From NCBI RefSeq assembly GCF_910592395.1, contig NC_088312.1:14130579-14194578 (forward strand): 64,000 nucleotides of DNA, given 5' to 3'. Positions 10,847 to 22,125 of the stretch are shown here, in pieces. The position numbers and the translations under genes were made by a program. The notes beneath the pieces are model-generated. The model was given only the letters and a program-made list of their open reading frames with translations. It was not told where the DNA came from and ran no database searches. This DNA is from Lineus longissimus (taxonomy: Eukaryota; Nemertea; Pilidiophora; Heteronemertea; Lineidae). The first letter of the stretch is position 1. Each line of letters opens with the position of its first letter.

Positions 10847-11404
10847 CAGGGGCATAGCGCGTATAGCGTAAAGCGTGATGTTGCAGCGGGGGGGGGGGGG
10901 GGGGGGGGGGGGTTCGTTCGCCCCTTTCTTGAGCGACAAAGTCGCAAAAATGCGAGTTCGGCGCAAAGCACCGCGAAATGGAGACCAAACTCTGGCAGTT
11001 TGGCACTACCAGTAATAGACATATGTAGGACCGTATTAAGGGTTTGCTATAGGCACCACCATTTTGGCTAGAGCTTAAAATCTTGGAGCAACTAGAACTC
11101 ATTCAAAATGCAGTTAATCACAATTTCAAGGCTGGTATGCAGTTCCCTGGAAAACAAAGAACTGCATACCATTACCATCCTTGAAATTTGAATTCACTTC
11201 ATTTTGAACGAGTTCTAATTGCTCCAAGATTTCAAGCTCTAGCCAAAATGGCGGTGCCTATAGCAAACCCTTAAGTCGCTCTATGATACAAAGGCCCATG
11301 TTGATCTAATCATGGTGTTTCAAAACGCAGTAAGAATGTATTTTTGCATCTCCTGAGCGGATCATTCGAACCCCCCCCCCCCCCCCCCCCAGCCTACGCC
11401 CCTG
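10847..11404. mobile_element. MITE-like element with CAGGGGC ends and poly-G/poly-C subtermini
   Basis: The ends read CAGGGGCATAGC and, reversed, CAGGGGCGTAGGC. Inside each end is a homopolymer: 25 G at 10888-10912 and 20 C at 11371-11390. The same layout recurs at 21448-21606. A separate TTAA-flanked foldback is nested inside. CAGGGGCG-type ends occur in hAT-related non-autonomous elements, but no 8-bp target duplication is clear here. Confidence 0.55.
11036..11274. mobile_element. Foldback element flanked by TTAA
   Basis: A near-complete palindrome of ~230 bp. The left arm starts GGGTTTGCTATAGGCACC and the right arm ends GGTGCCTATAGCAAACCC. It is bounded by TTAA at 11036-11039 and 11271-11274. 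Each arm is ~100 bp, with the turn near 11150. TTAA flanks are the target preference of piggyBac-type transposases. Confidence 0.7.
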
Positions 11405-11650
11405 CAATCTACATGCAACGATTGGCCACCTGAATGCGAATGTTCCAAAGATAGGACTAGGGTTTAGGGTGCTGAAATGAAGTCAATGGCGGCCTGTCCT
11501 GAACATCACAGCTTTTCTGTGGTGTTGGTTCACTGAACATCTGCCCGTTCCTCCTATTGGGAATAGTTTTACCCCAATATGAGACTTTAATCTTTTAGGA
11601 GCAACAGCAAAGCTGGAATAATTTTTAAAATGTGTTAAATTCCTTTGTAG

Positions 11651-12071
11651 AGAAAGAAAAAGACACGGAAGAGAAGAAACATAAGAAGGATGATCTTGGT
11701 GCATTCCATAGTTGGCCACATTACATAAAGCTCTATGACAAGGGGGCTTACTCTGATTACAAGGTAAGATCTCATGAAAATGAGGGCATGTCTTCCTACC
11801 ACTGTCAAGATTAAGTCACTTGAGCTTCTTCAATAGAAAAAGATATCGAATGTTGGGTCCAACTGTATCAGTTTCAAGCTCAGAACAACCAGATGCCAAG
11901 TGATTCTATCAGGCTAAACAACTTCTCATTATTCTCCTCTCACTTGCAGATTTCGCTCGACCTGAGCACCACAGACAAATTCGGTTCCCCCTCAAGGCCA
12001 TCTTAGAGGTCCTTTCCCAAATTCTCGAGATTGCTGGTTTGCGCGAAATTGGAGAGCAGCCTAACATCAAG
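11651..12071 (+). CDS. Huntingtin-like gene fragment, two exons (later part of the protein segment)
   Basis: Exon 11651-11763 has acceptor TTTGTAG and donor AAG|GTAAGA. It encodes KKDDLGAFHSWPHYIKLYD and GAYSDYK. Exon 11950-12071 (acceptor CTTGCAG) encodes ISLDLSTTDKFGSP and, after a one-base shift, LKAILEVLSQILEIAGL. These align in order with the huntingtin segment LGSFYHLPSYLKLHDVLK..., NYKVTLDL..., ALDVLSQILELATLQDIGK. Huntingtin is a large HEAT-repeat scaffold. The shift falls in a run of five C at about 11988-11992. Identification is from remembered family sequence and should be fairly secure. Confidence 0.7.
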
Positions 12072-12477
12072 GTCTGTCAAGCGTGAAAATAGACACGAGG
12101 TATAGTTGTATTTTATCGATTGAAATCCTCCATGCTACAAATGGAAAACTACTTGGACATGTTGGAGAATAACACTTCCAATGACACATACAGTACACTG
12201 AAGAAAAAGTCGAGTTTTTCCTTCACTACAGTGTTGTTTAAAATGACTATACTAAGGTGTGGACAGATATTTCATCAGCATCCCTCCCTTTGGAATTGCT
12301 GGCTACCTCCATGATCTGCTCCTCTACTTTTTCACTTCAGCATGTCAAGTTTGATCACTGGTCTGATGCCAATAAGCCTTGAGGATGCTGCACATGCAAG
12401 TCATAATGCTAGTCCCAATCACTTTGCCCAATACAAATATTCTGTGAATTGAATGTTTGAATGTGATTTTTTCCAAG

Positions 12478-13150
12478 GTGTGTGTTTGAAGTGTCTCTGC
12501 GATCTCCTGAAGAAGTTTCTGCAAAGTCGCCATTGGATACGGACACCCAGTGGCCTAGTCTTGGTGATAGAACACTGGTGCCTCTTGCAGATAAGCTACT
12601 GCTTCATTCAGCGAGGTAAGCAAGATGAACAAAACTTGAGGCCTGCAGAGAAAACTTGGCTTCATTGAACAAACTTGTGTTATGTGACCTAAACTCGGAT
12701 GGGTAGTTAGTCTGAACATGGATGAATCATTCAATAGATTAGCTCAGTGTTGATCAAACAGGTAATCCCACACCTTCTGAGTCCAGGGATGATATAAGCC
12801 AAACTAACCTTCATAGCACTGTCTACTTGGTCATGATTTTGATCTAATTGAAGAAGTCCTGTAAAACTACTCATCCAAGCTGCTGTACCATTTCTGTCAA
12901 GTTATTGTCATTGTTTTCCTTTTCAGATTATTAAACATTTGTTACCACGCGATCGCTGAGCGACATCATGGCCTCCTGGCCCCCAACCCAGCAAGGCGTC
13001 GCTACCATCGCTGCCGAATGCTCCGACTCTAAGCCCCATCAAGATCAAGACGAAGGGCAAGGAGGCAGACGCGGCTGGGAGCCAGCCAAGTCAAGGCACG
13101 GAGATGAAACAACCTGGACGACCAGTCAGAAGTCTCTATGTGATCATTGA
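12478..13150 (+). CDS. Huntingtin-like gene fragment, two exons (earlier part of the protein segment)
   Basis: Exon 12478-12615 (donor GAG|GTAAGC) encodes DTQWPSLGDRTLVPLADKL, matching huntingtin's VWPALGDRALVPMVEQL. Exon 12927 onward (acceptor TTTTCAG, matching phase) encodes LLNICYHAIAE. After a shift in a C run near 12985 it reads KASLPSLPNAPTLSPIK, matching huntingtin's KAALPSLTNPPSLSPIR. In the protein this segment comes before the one encoded at 11651-12071, so genomic exon order is permuted. The 3' limit of the second exon is uncertain. Confidence 0.7.
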
Positions 13151-13187
13151 TTGCCTGCCTTCATTATTCAGCATCTGAAAGTGCGGC

Positions 13188-13337
13188 TGGAAATCGACAG
13201 CCCCACTCAGCAATGAGGAGCCCATCATGTTGTCACACTACCCCGGCGGACATGAACCTGACCCGTATGAGCAGGCGAGGCTGGGTCGCCGTGTCTGGAA
13301 TGTCTGGCTGCTATTCTATCAGGCATGCCAGGAATAT
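13188..13337 (+). CDS. Exon of unidentified gene, two local frame breaks
   Basis: Encodes EEPIMLSHYPGGHEPDPYEQ and RLGRRVWNVWLLFYQACQEY up to a GTAAGT donor at 13338. Just upstream the coding signal seems to lie in another frame (HLKVRLEIDSPTQQ), with a stop in the first. That suggests two compensating indels or unresolved exon boundaries. I do not recognise the protein. It may or may not belong to the gene of the exon at 14399. Confidence 0.35.
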
Positions 13338-14398
13338 GTAAGTTAGGTTCAACTCAAATTGATGAGGAAAAGTCAATGTAAAGTTCATGGTGCTTATACT
13401 GTGAATCAGTCTGGAGGCATATTGCACTTGGTTTGGCATGGAGTCTAAAATGTTACAAACTTAAACCTTACACTATCATGTCATTCGTTTACTGTATTGT
13501 TTCCTTATGAAGTTTTGGCTCACGTGTAAGCCTATGCGATAGCGCGTCGTCGTCTTTAAACATTGGTGGCACGTTTTGTTAGCGCTAAAGCTACTAAACT
13601 CAAACTAGGTACACATGTACCCCTGGGTGACAAGATCACAGACGTCAAAGTTTTCCTATTGCACCGCCATTTTACTATGACGGCATATTTTGTAACTACT
13701 GTGGGTTTTGGCCATGCAGATAATACATAAAAGTAATTGAGTAAAAGGTGACGAAGTCAACACGTTCATGTCATTGAGAGAACTGATTTTATTTTCTATA
13801 ACTAACAAAGATATCACGATACAAAGAGATTGTTGGACACCTGGCCGGATGTTGTGATGCAACAGTATACAGTTATTTCTTGTTCGGATGGCATTTTTCC
13901 GCCTGGAAGCATTTCCAATTAAACCTCAAAAAGGGTCGGCCTTTTTGTACCTGTGTGCGGTAGATGTATCTTCGGGATTAATTCCCGACAACACCTAAGG
14001 CTACAGATCCCTTACTTGGCACAAATGTACCCCTTGGTGACCTCACTCATAGACCGAACTGGCGGGATTTTTATGGTAGGGTGCATCACATAACCAACGT
14101 TTTTTTATTTGACCTATTTTTCAAGGTCTCGGAGGTCAAAGTTAGCAGAATCACCGATCGGTAGCATGTTCGTTTCTATTTGAACTAGAAGGTTCTAAAC
14201 TAGTGTGGACATGTATCTAGAGACCCTTTATTCAGCCCTTTAATTTTGGCCTGTTGCCTCGACAAAAGAAATGATACACACTACTTTACCAATGTCCTAA
14301 ACTGTGCCGTAAGCAAAACCTTTTTGAACACACACGTGAGCACATGCCTGACATGGTCCATGGACCATTTCATTATTAAAATTCTTGAAATTTTTCAG
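13338..14398. other. Intron-like sequence, no feature seen
   Basis: No coding signal or obvious repeat. It lies between two candidate exons on the plus strand. Confidence 0.4.
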
Positions 14399-14627
14399 GG
14401 ACAAGGTCGAGCGTGCGGCGAGAGAAGAACGCCTTGCAGAACTCCAAAACTCGGATGACATTGATGATCCTAAAATAAAGCGAGAAATTGAGCAAATCCT
14501 CAAGATGATGATAGGAGAGGGATCAGGCATAAGCGCGGTTGTGTTGAAAGATTTAGAAATTAAAAAGAAACGTGCAAAATCGCCGACGCTGCTTTTTCAA
14601 CTTGGTGGTGCCTGGCTGTGGAGGTAA
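14399..14627 (+). CDS. Charged helical exon of unidentified gene, running into the satellite
   Basis: The acceptor is AAATTTTTCAG. The frame encodes DKVERAAREERLAELQNSDD, then DPKIKREIEQILKMMIGEGS and LEIKKKRAKSPT, a highly charged, probably helical or coiled-coil segment. From about 14586 the sequence is already the first satellite unit. The frame continues into it and stops at 14625. The first satellite unit offers a donor-like GAG|GTAACC at about 14619, so the satellite may have captured or destroyed the original exon end. Function unknown. Confidence 0.4.
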
Positions 14628-17600
14628 CCTGCTTTTGACCATTTCAAGAGAAATGTTTGAAATGTTCTGTTCTTAACACAGTTTACCCAATATTGAACAG
14701 ACTCAAAGTTTTATTTGTTAAAGTAATCAAATGTATAAGGCCAGGGACACATACACTGCTTTTTTCACTTGGTGGTGCCTGGCTGTGGAGGTAACCTGCT
14801 CTCGACCATTTCACGAGAAATGACTATAAAATGTTGTGTTATTAACACAGTTTACCCAATATTGAACAGACTCAAAGTTTTATTTGTTCAAGTAATCAAA
14901 TGTATAAGGCCAGGGACACATAGACTGCTTTTTTCACTTGGTGGTGCCTGGCTGTGGAGGTAACCTGCTCTCGACCATTTCAAGAGAAAAGACTATGAAA
15001 TGTTCTGTTATTAACACAGTTTACCCAATATTGAACAGACTCAAAGTTTTATTTGTTCAAGTAATCAAATGTATAAGGCCAGGGACACATACACTGCTTT
15101 TTTCACTTGGTGGTGCCTGGCTGTGGAGGTAACCTGCTTTCGACCATTTCAAGAGAAATGTTTGAAATGTTCTGTTCTTAACACAGTTTACCCAATATTG
15201 AACAGACTCAAAGATTTATTGGTTAAAGTAATCAAATGTATAAGGCCAGGGACACATACACTGCTTTTTTCACTTGGTGGTGCCTGGCTGTGGAGGGAAC
15301 CTGCTCTCGACCATTTCACGAGAAATGACTATGAAATGTTCTGTTATTAACACAGTTTACCCAATATTGAACAGACTCAAAGTTTTATTTGTTCAAGTAA
15401 TCAAATGTATAAGGCCAGGGACACATAGACTGCTTTTTTCACTTGGTGGTGCCTGGCTGTGGAGGTAACCTGCTCTCGACCATTTCAAGAGAAAAGACTA
15501 TGAAATGTTCTGTTATTAACACAGTTTACCCAATATTGAACAGACTCAAAGTTTTATTTGTTCAAGTAATCAAATGTATAAGGCCAGGGACACATACACT
15601 GCTTTTTTCACTTGGTGGTGCCTGGCTGTGGAGGTAACCTGCTTTCGACCATTTCAAGAGAAATGTTTGAAATGTTCTGTTCTTAACACAGTTTACCCAA
15701 TATTGAACAGACTCAAAGTTTTATTTGTCAAAGTAATCAAATGTATAAGGTCAGGGACACATACACTGCTTTTTTCACTTGGTGGTGCCTGGCTGTGGAG
15801 GTAACCTGCTCTCGACCACTTCACGAGAAATGACTATGAAATGTTCTGTTATTAACACAGTTTACCCAATATTGAACAGATTCAAAGTTTTATTTGTTCA
15901 AGTAATCAAATGTATAAGGCCAGGGACACATAGACTGCTTTTTTCACTTGGTGGTGCCTGGCTGTGGAGGTATCCTGCTCTCGACCATTTCAAGAGAAAA
16001 GACTATGAAATGTTCTGTTATTAACACAGTTTACCCAATATTGAACAGACTCAAAGTTTTATTTGTTCAAGTAATCAAATGTATAAGGCCAGGGACACAT
16101 ACACTGCTTTTTTCACTTGGTGGTGCCTGGCTGTGGAGGTAACCTGCTTTCGACCATTTCAAGAGAAATGACTATGAAATGTTTTGTTATTAACACAGTT
16201 TACCCAATATTGAACAGACTCAAATTTTTATTTGTTCAAGTAATTAAATGTATAAGGCCAGGGACACATACAATGCTTTTTTCACTTGGTGGTGCCTGGC
16301 TCGCTGTGGAGGTAACCTGCTCTCGACCATTTCAAGAGAAAAGACTATGAAATGTTCTGTTATTAACACAGTTTACCCAATATTGAACAGATTCAAAGTT
16401 TTATTTGTTCAAGTAATCAATTGTATAAGGCCAGGGACACATACACTACTTTTTCAACTTGGTGGTGCCTGGCTGTGGAGGTTACCTGCTCTCGACCATT
16501 TCAAGAGAAAAGACCATGAAATGTTCTGATATTAACACAGTTTACCAAATATTAAACAGATTCAAAGTTTTATTTGTTCAAGTAATCAATTGCATAAGGC
16601 CAGGGACACATACACTGCTTTTTCAACTTGGCGGTGCCTGGCTGTAGAGGTAACCTGCTCTCGACAATTTCAAGAGAAATGACTATGAAATGTTCTGTTA
16701 TTAACACAGTTTACCCAATATTGAACAGACTCAAATTTCTATTTGTTCAAGTAATCAAATGTATAAGGCCAGGGACACATACACTGCTTTTTTCACTTGG
16801 TGGTGCCTGGCTGTTGAGGTAGCCTGCTCTTGACCATTTCAAGAGAAATGACTATGAAATGTTCTGTTATTAACACAGTTTACCCAATATTGAACAGATT
16901 CAAAGTTTTATTTGTTCAAGTAATCAATTGTATCAGGCCAGGGACACATACACTGCTTTTTTCACTTGGTGGTGCCTGGCTGTGGAGGTAACCTGCTTTC
17001 GACCATTTCAAGAGAAATGACTATGAAATGTTCTGTAATTAACACAGTTTACCCAATATTGAACAGACTCAAAGTTTCATTTGTTCAAGTAATAAAATGT
17101 ATAAGGCCAGGGACACATACAATGCTTTTTTCACTTGGTGGTGCCTGGCTGTGGAGGTAACCTGCTCTCGACCATTTCACGAGAAATGACTATGAAATGT
17201 TCTGTTATTAACACAGTTTACCCAATATTGAACAGACTCAAAGTTTTATTTGTTCAAGTAATCAAATGTATAAGGCCAGGGACACATACACTACTTTTTC
17301 AACTTGGTGGTGCCTGGCTGTGGAGGTAACCTTCTCTGGACCATTTCAAGAGAAATGACTATGAAATGTTCTGTTATTAACACAGTTTACCCAATATTGA
17401 ACAGACTCAAATTTTTATTTGTTCAAGTAATCAAATGTATCAGGCCAGGGACACATACAATGCTTTTTTCACTTGGTGGTGCCTGGCTCGCTGTGGAGGT
17501 AACCTGCTCTCGACCATTTCAAGAGAAAAGACTATGAAATGTTCTGTTATTAACACAGTTTACCCAATATTGAACAGATTCAAAGTTTTATTTGTTCAAG

Positions 17601-20600
17601 TAATCAATTGTATAAGGCCAGGGACACATACACTACTTTTTCAACTTGGTGGTGCCTGGCTGTGGAGGTAACCTGCTCTCGACCATTTCAAGAGAAAAGA
17701 CCATGAAATGTTCTGATATTAACACAGTTTACCAAATATTAAACAGATTCAAAGTTTTATTTGTTCAAGTAATCAATTGCATAAGGCCAGGGACACATAC
17801 ACTGCTTTTTCAACTTGGCGGTGCCTGGCTGTAGAGGTAACCTGCTCTCGACCATTTCAAGAGAAATGACTATGAAATGTTCTGTTATTAACACAGTTTA
17901 CCCAATATTGAACAGACTCAAATTTTTATTTGTTCAAGTAATCAAATGTATAAGGCCAGGGACACATACACTGCTTTTTTCACTTGGTGGTGCCTGGCTG
18001 TTGAGGTAGCCTGCTCTTGACCATTTCAAGAGAAATGACTATGAAATGTTCTGTTATTAACACAGTTTACCCAATATTGAACAGACTCAAATTTTTATTT
18101 GTTCAAGTAATCAAATGTATAAGGCCAGGGACACATACACTGCTTTTTTCACTTGGTGGTGCCTGGCTGTTGAGGTAGCCTGCTCTTGACCATTTCAAGA
18201 GAAATGACTATGAAATGTTCTGTTATTAACACAGTTTACCCAATATTGAACAGATTCAAAGTTTTATTTGTTCAAGTAATCAATTGTATCAGGTCAGGGA
18301 CACATACACTGCTTTTTTCACTTGGTGGTGCCTGGCTGTGGAGGTAACCTGCTTTCGACCATTTCAAGAGAAATGACTATGAAATGTTCTGTTGTTAACA
18401 CAGTTTACCCAATATTGAACAGATTCAAAGTTTTATTTATCCAAGTAATCAATTGTATAAGCCCAGGGACACATAGACTGCTTTTACAACTTGGTGGTGC
18501 CTGGCTGTGGAGGTAACCTGCTCTCGACCATTTCAAGAGAAATGACTATGTTATTGTTCGATTATTAAGGCAGTTTGCCCAATATTGAACGGATTCAAAG
18601 TTTTATTTATCAAAGTTATCAATTGTATAAGGCCAGTGAATCATACACTGCTTTTTTCACTTGGTGGTGCCTGGCTGTGGAGGTAACCTGCTCTCGACCA
18701 TTTCAAGAGAAAAGACAATCAAATGTTCTGTTATTAACACAGTTTACCCAATATTGAACAGACTCAAAGTTTTATTTGTTCAAGTAATCAAATGTATAAG
18801 GCCAGGGACACATACACTGCTTTTTTCACCTGGTGGTGCCTGGCTGTGGAGGTAACCTGCTTTCGACCATTTCAAGAGAAAAGACTATGAAATGCTCTGT
18901 TATTAACACACTTTACCCAATATTGAACAGATTCAAAGTTTTATTTGTTCAAGTAATCAATTGTATAAGGCCAGGGAATGCTTTTTTCACCTGGTGGTGC
19001 CTGGCTGTGGAGGTAACCTTCTCTGGACCATTTCAAGAGAAATGACTATGAAATGTTCTGTTATTAACACAGTTTACCCAATATTGAACAGACTCAAAGT
19101 TTTATTTGTGCAAGTATTCAATTGCATGAGGCCAGGGACACATTCACTGCTTTTTCAACTTGGTGGTGCCTGGCTGTGGAGGTAACCTGCCCTCGACCAT
19201 TTCAAGAGAAAAGACCATGAAATGTTCTGATATTAACACAGTTTACCAAATATGAAACAGATTCAAAGTTTTATTTGTTCAAGTAATCAATTGTATAAGG
19301 CCAGGGACACATACACTGCTTTTTCAACTTGGTGGTGCCTGGCTGTAGAGGTAACCTGCTCTCGACCATTTCAAGAGAAAAGACTATGAAATGTTCTGTT
19401 ATTAACACAGTTTACCCAATATTGAACAGACTCAAAGTTTTATTTGTTCAAGTAATCAAATGTATAAGGCCAGGGACACATACACTGCTTTTTTCACTTG
19501 GTGGTGCCTGGCTGTGGAGGTAGCCTGCTCTCGACCATTTCAAGAGAAATGACTATGAAATGTTCTGTTATTAACACAGTTTACCCAATATTGAACAGAT
19601 TCAAAGTTTTATTTGTTCAAGTAATCAAATGTATAAGGCCAGGGACACATACACTGCTTTTTTCACTTGGTGGTGCCTGGCTGTGGATGTAACCTGCTTT
19701 CGACCATTTCAAGAGAAATGACTATGAAATGTTCTGTTATTAACACAGGTTACCCAATATTGAACAGATTCAAAGTTTTATTTATCCAAGTAATCAATTG
19801 TATAAGGCCAGGGACACATAGACTGCTTTTACAACTTGGTTGTGCCTGGCTGTGGAGGTAACCTGCTCTCGACCATTTCAAGAGAAATGACTATGTTATT
19901 GTTCGATTATTAAGGCAGTTTGCCCAATATTGAACAGATTCAAAGTTTTATTTATCAAAGTTATCAATTGTATAAGGCCAGGGAAACATACACTGCTTTT
20001 TTCACTTGGTGGTGCCAGGCTGTGGAGGTAACCTGCTCTCGACCATTTCAAGAGAAAAGACTATGAAATGTTCTGTAATTAACACAGTTTACCCAATATT
20101 GAACAGACTCAAAGTTTTATTTGTTCAAGTAATCAAATGTATAAGGCCAGGGACACATACACTGCTTTTTTCACCTGGTGGTGCCTGGCTGTGGAGGTAA
20201 CCTGCATTCGACCATTTCAAGAGAAAAGACTATGAAATGTTCTGTTATTAACACAGTTTACCCAATATTGAACAGATTCAAAGTTTTATTTGTTCAAGTA
20301 ATCAATTGTATAAGGCCAGGGACACATACAATGCTTTTTTCACCTGGTGGTGCCTGGCTGTGGAGGTAACCTTCTCTGGACCATTTCAAGAGAAATGACT
20401 ATGAAATGTTCTGTTATTAACACAGTTTACCCAATATTGAACAGACTCAAATTTTTATTTGTTCAAGTAATCAAATGTATAAGGCCAGGGACACATACAC
20501 TGCTTTTTTCACTTGGTGGTGCCTGGCTGTGGAGGTAACCTGCTCTCGACCTTTTCAAGAGAAAAGACTATGAAATGTTCTGTTATTAACACAGTTTACC

Positions 20601-20784
20601 CAATATTGAACAGATTCAAAGTTTTATTTATCCAAGTATTCAAATGTATAAGGCCAGGGACACATAGACTGCTGTTTTCACTTGGTGGTTCCTGGCTGTG
20701 GAGGTAACCTGCTCTCGACCATTTTAAGTGAAATGACTATGAAATGTTTTGTAATTAACAGAGTTTGCCCAATATTGAACAGAT
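14586..20784. repeat. 169-bp satellite, ~37 units, with higher-order repeats
   Basis: Tandem array of a 169-bp unit containing TGGTGGTGCCTGGCTGTGG, TTAACACAGTTTACCC and CCAGGGACACATACACTG words, mostly >90% alike. Higher-order periods are visible from diagnostic variants. In the first part the period is 505 bp (169+169+167): ATGTTTGAAATG recurs near 14648, 15153 and 15658. Then it is 1187 bp (7 units): the GGCTCGCTGTGG insertion recurs at 16299 and 17486. Then it is 1343 bp (8 units): TTATTGTTCGATTATTAAGG recurs near 18550 and 19893. The ~64-codon frame in each unit is incidental: 169 is not a multiple of 3, so the frame changes every unit. Confidence 0.97.
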
Positions 20785-21447
20785 TGGGTTATTGATCAGT
20801 TTGGAAGAAACTTCTTTGAAATATTCAATATTGGGTGGATTGTGGTAATAACTTTATAGCCATTTTACTTAAAAAGTCAAGAGTGGTATTCATTGATTGT
20901 AGTCACAGTGTAAAATGTTCAATTCTCATCAGGAGGTTTTTATTAATAGATATGCGAATGTGTCCACTGAACAAAATTGTTGTAATTCAAATGATGTCTA
21001 TTGATTGATTAATAAATACATCTTTAAAACTAAATCGTGTGGTCATTTCATTACTTGGACCCTTCAGCCTGGAAATTCTTCTTCTTTGTGTTCATTTCCA
21101 TCTAACAGACTCTCCAGACTTACTAGTAATCAGAAGCGGAGTTGGTGTTCTTCAGCCGGTCAAGTCTCCCTCCTCAACGCTGCAAGCGTTGGGCATCTTC
21201 CCAGGATGTGCTCTACAGTCATTGGCTCGATCTGGGGGGTGTCGCTATCTCCTTACTCCTAGACAGAAGCCTGGAACAAGCTGGACATCGGGCAGCAAAC
21301 CCAATATTAATGTGCTCAGAACACTTCTCAAGTAATTAGTGTTTCAGAGTGATCTATAGCCTATACCTAATACAATAGTGATGGTTTCGGGCAGGGCTTA
21401 GAGGAGGCTTAGAGTAACGAGACTAGTATATAGCAGGCCCGGGAAAG
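20785..21447. other. No gene seen
   Basis: Unique-looking sequence after the satellite. Short open frames are present at 21005-21339 in three overlapping frames, with no recognisable domain. Confidence 0.4.
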
Positions 21448-21606
21448 CAGGGGCGAAGGTAGCAGGGGGGGGGGGGGCAAATGCCCCCTCCCCCGAGGTC
21501 ACCAAAATATGTGTTTTTGGCCAAAAGATTTCATAAAGGGTCATTTGTCCCCCAGAGAGCCTTTTGCCCCCCCCCCCGCCAGACCAAAAAGCTAGCTACG
21601 CCCCTG
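21448..21606. mobile_element. Short MITE with CAGGGGCG ends and poly-G/poly-C subtermini
   Basis: 159 bp. The left end is CAGGGGCGAAGGTAGC followed by a G run. The right end is a C run followed by AGCTAGCTACGCCCCTG. It has the same terminal layout as 10847-11404. Confidence 0.65.
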
Positions 21607-21730
21607 GCCCTGTAGGTGTATAGTATAATTTACTCTAAGTAAGGGCAGGGCAATAAGGAAAGGTGCTATGCTGCATGTAGGCCCTATTATATTCTATAAC
21701 AAAGAAACCCAACATATGATTTAAAGGTGC

Positions 21731-21890
21731 CGGTGTAATAGAATCAGATGCCCCCTGATATTAAATGCCCTCAACAATAGAACACCGGCACCATTCAATA
21801 GGACTCTAAAGAGGCCAAGACCCTTTATCCGAAGAAGAACAATACAGGCGGGCATCAGGAAAGGGAGGGCATTTGATTCTATCACAGCGG
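21731..21890. mobile_element. MITE-like inverted repeat with TAGAATCA-type ends
   Basis: The left end GTGTAATAGAATCAGATGCCC (the stem starts inside GGTGCCG) is matched by the right end GGGCATTTGATTCTATCAC as inverted repeats. Internal ACTCTAAAGAGGCCAAGACC resembles the centre of the TGTCC-family MITEs at 6579 and 9845. Confidence 0.55.
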
Positions 21891-22125
21891 AACAATATAT
21901 CTCCCTTTTCCCACAAGAACTAATATTCCTCACAAAGGAATTCTAGACTGGACTTAGATTCATGGGGACCAGCATTTCTTTTACACCCGCACGCGGAGCA
22001 TGAGCTGAGCTGCTACTGCAGGCCAACATCTTCAAACGGTTGGAAGTGATACTACCAGTCACGTGTGGTTCCTGGTCAGAGAGGTTCCTAGCTGTGGAGG
22101 TGGTGCCCAGCAGCTGGAGTCAAGC

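Noticed and set aside
10673-11102. ORFs with poly-Gly or poly-Pro around 10890
   Set aside because: Created by the 25-base G run; no domain on either side.
14769-20707. Dozens of ~64-codon ORFs (VVPGCGGNLL...) in the satellite
   Set aside because: They start at a TTG, repeat once per 169-bp unit, and the unit length is not a multiple of three. They are by-products of the satellite sequence.
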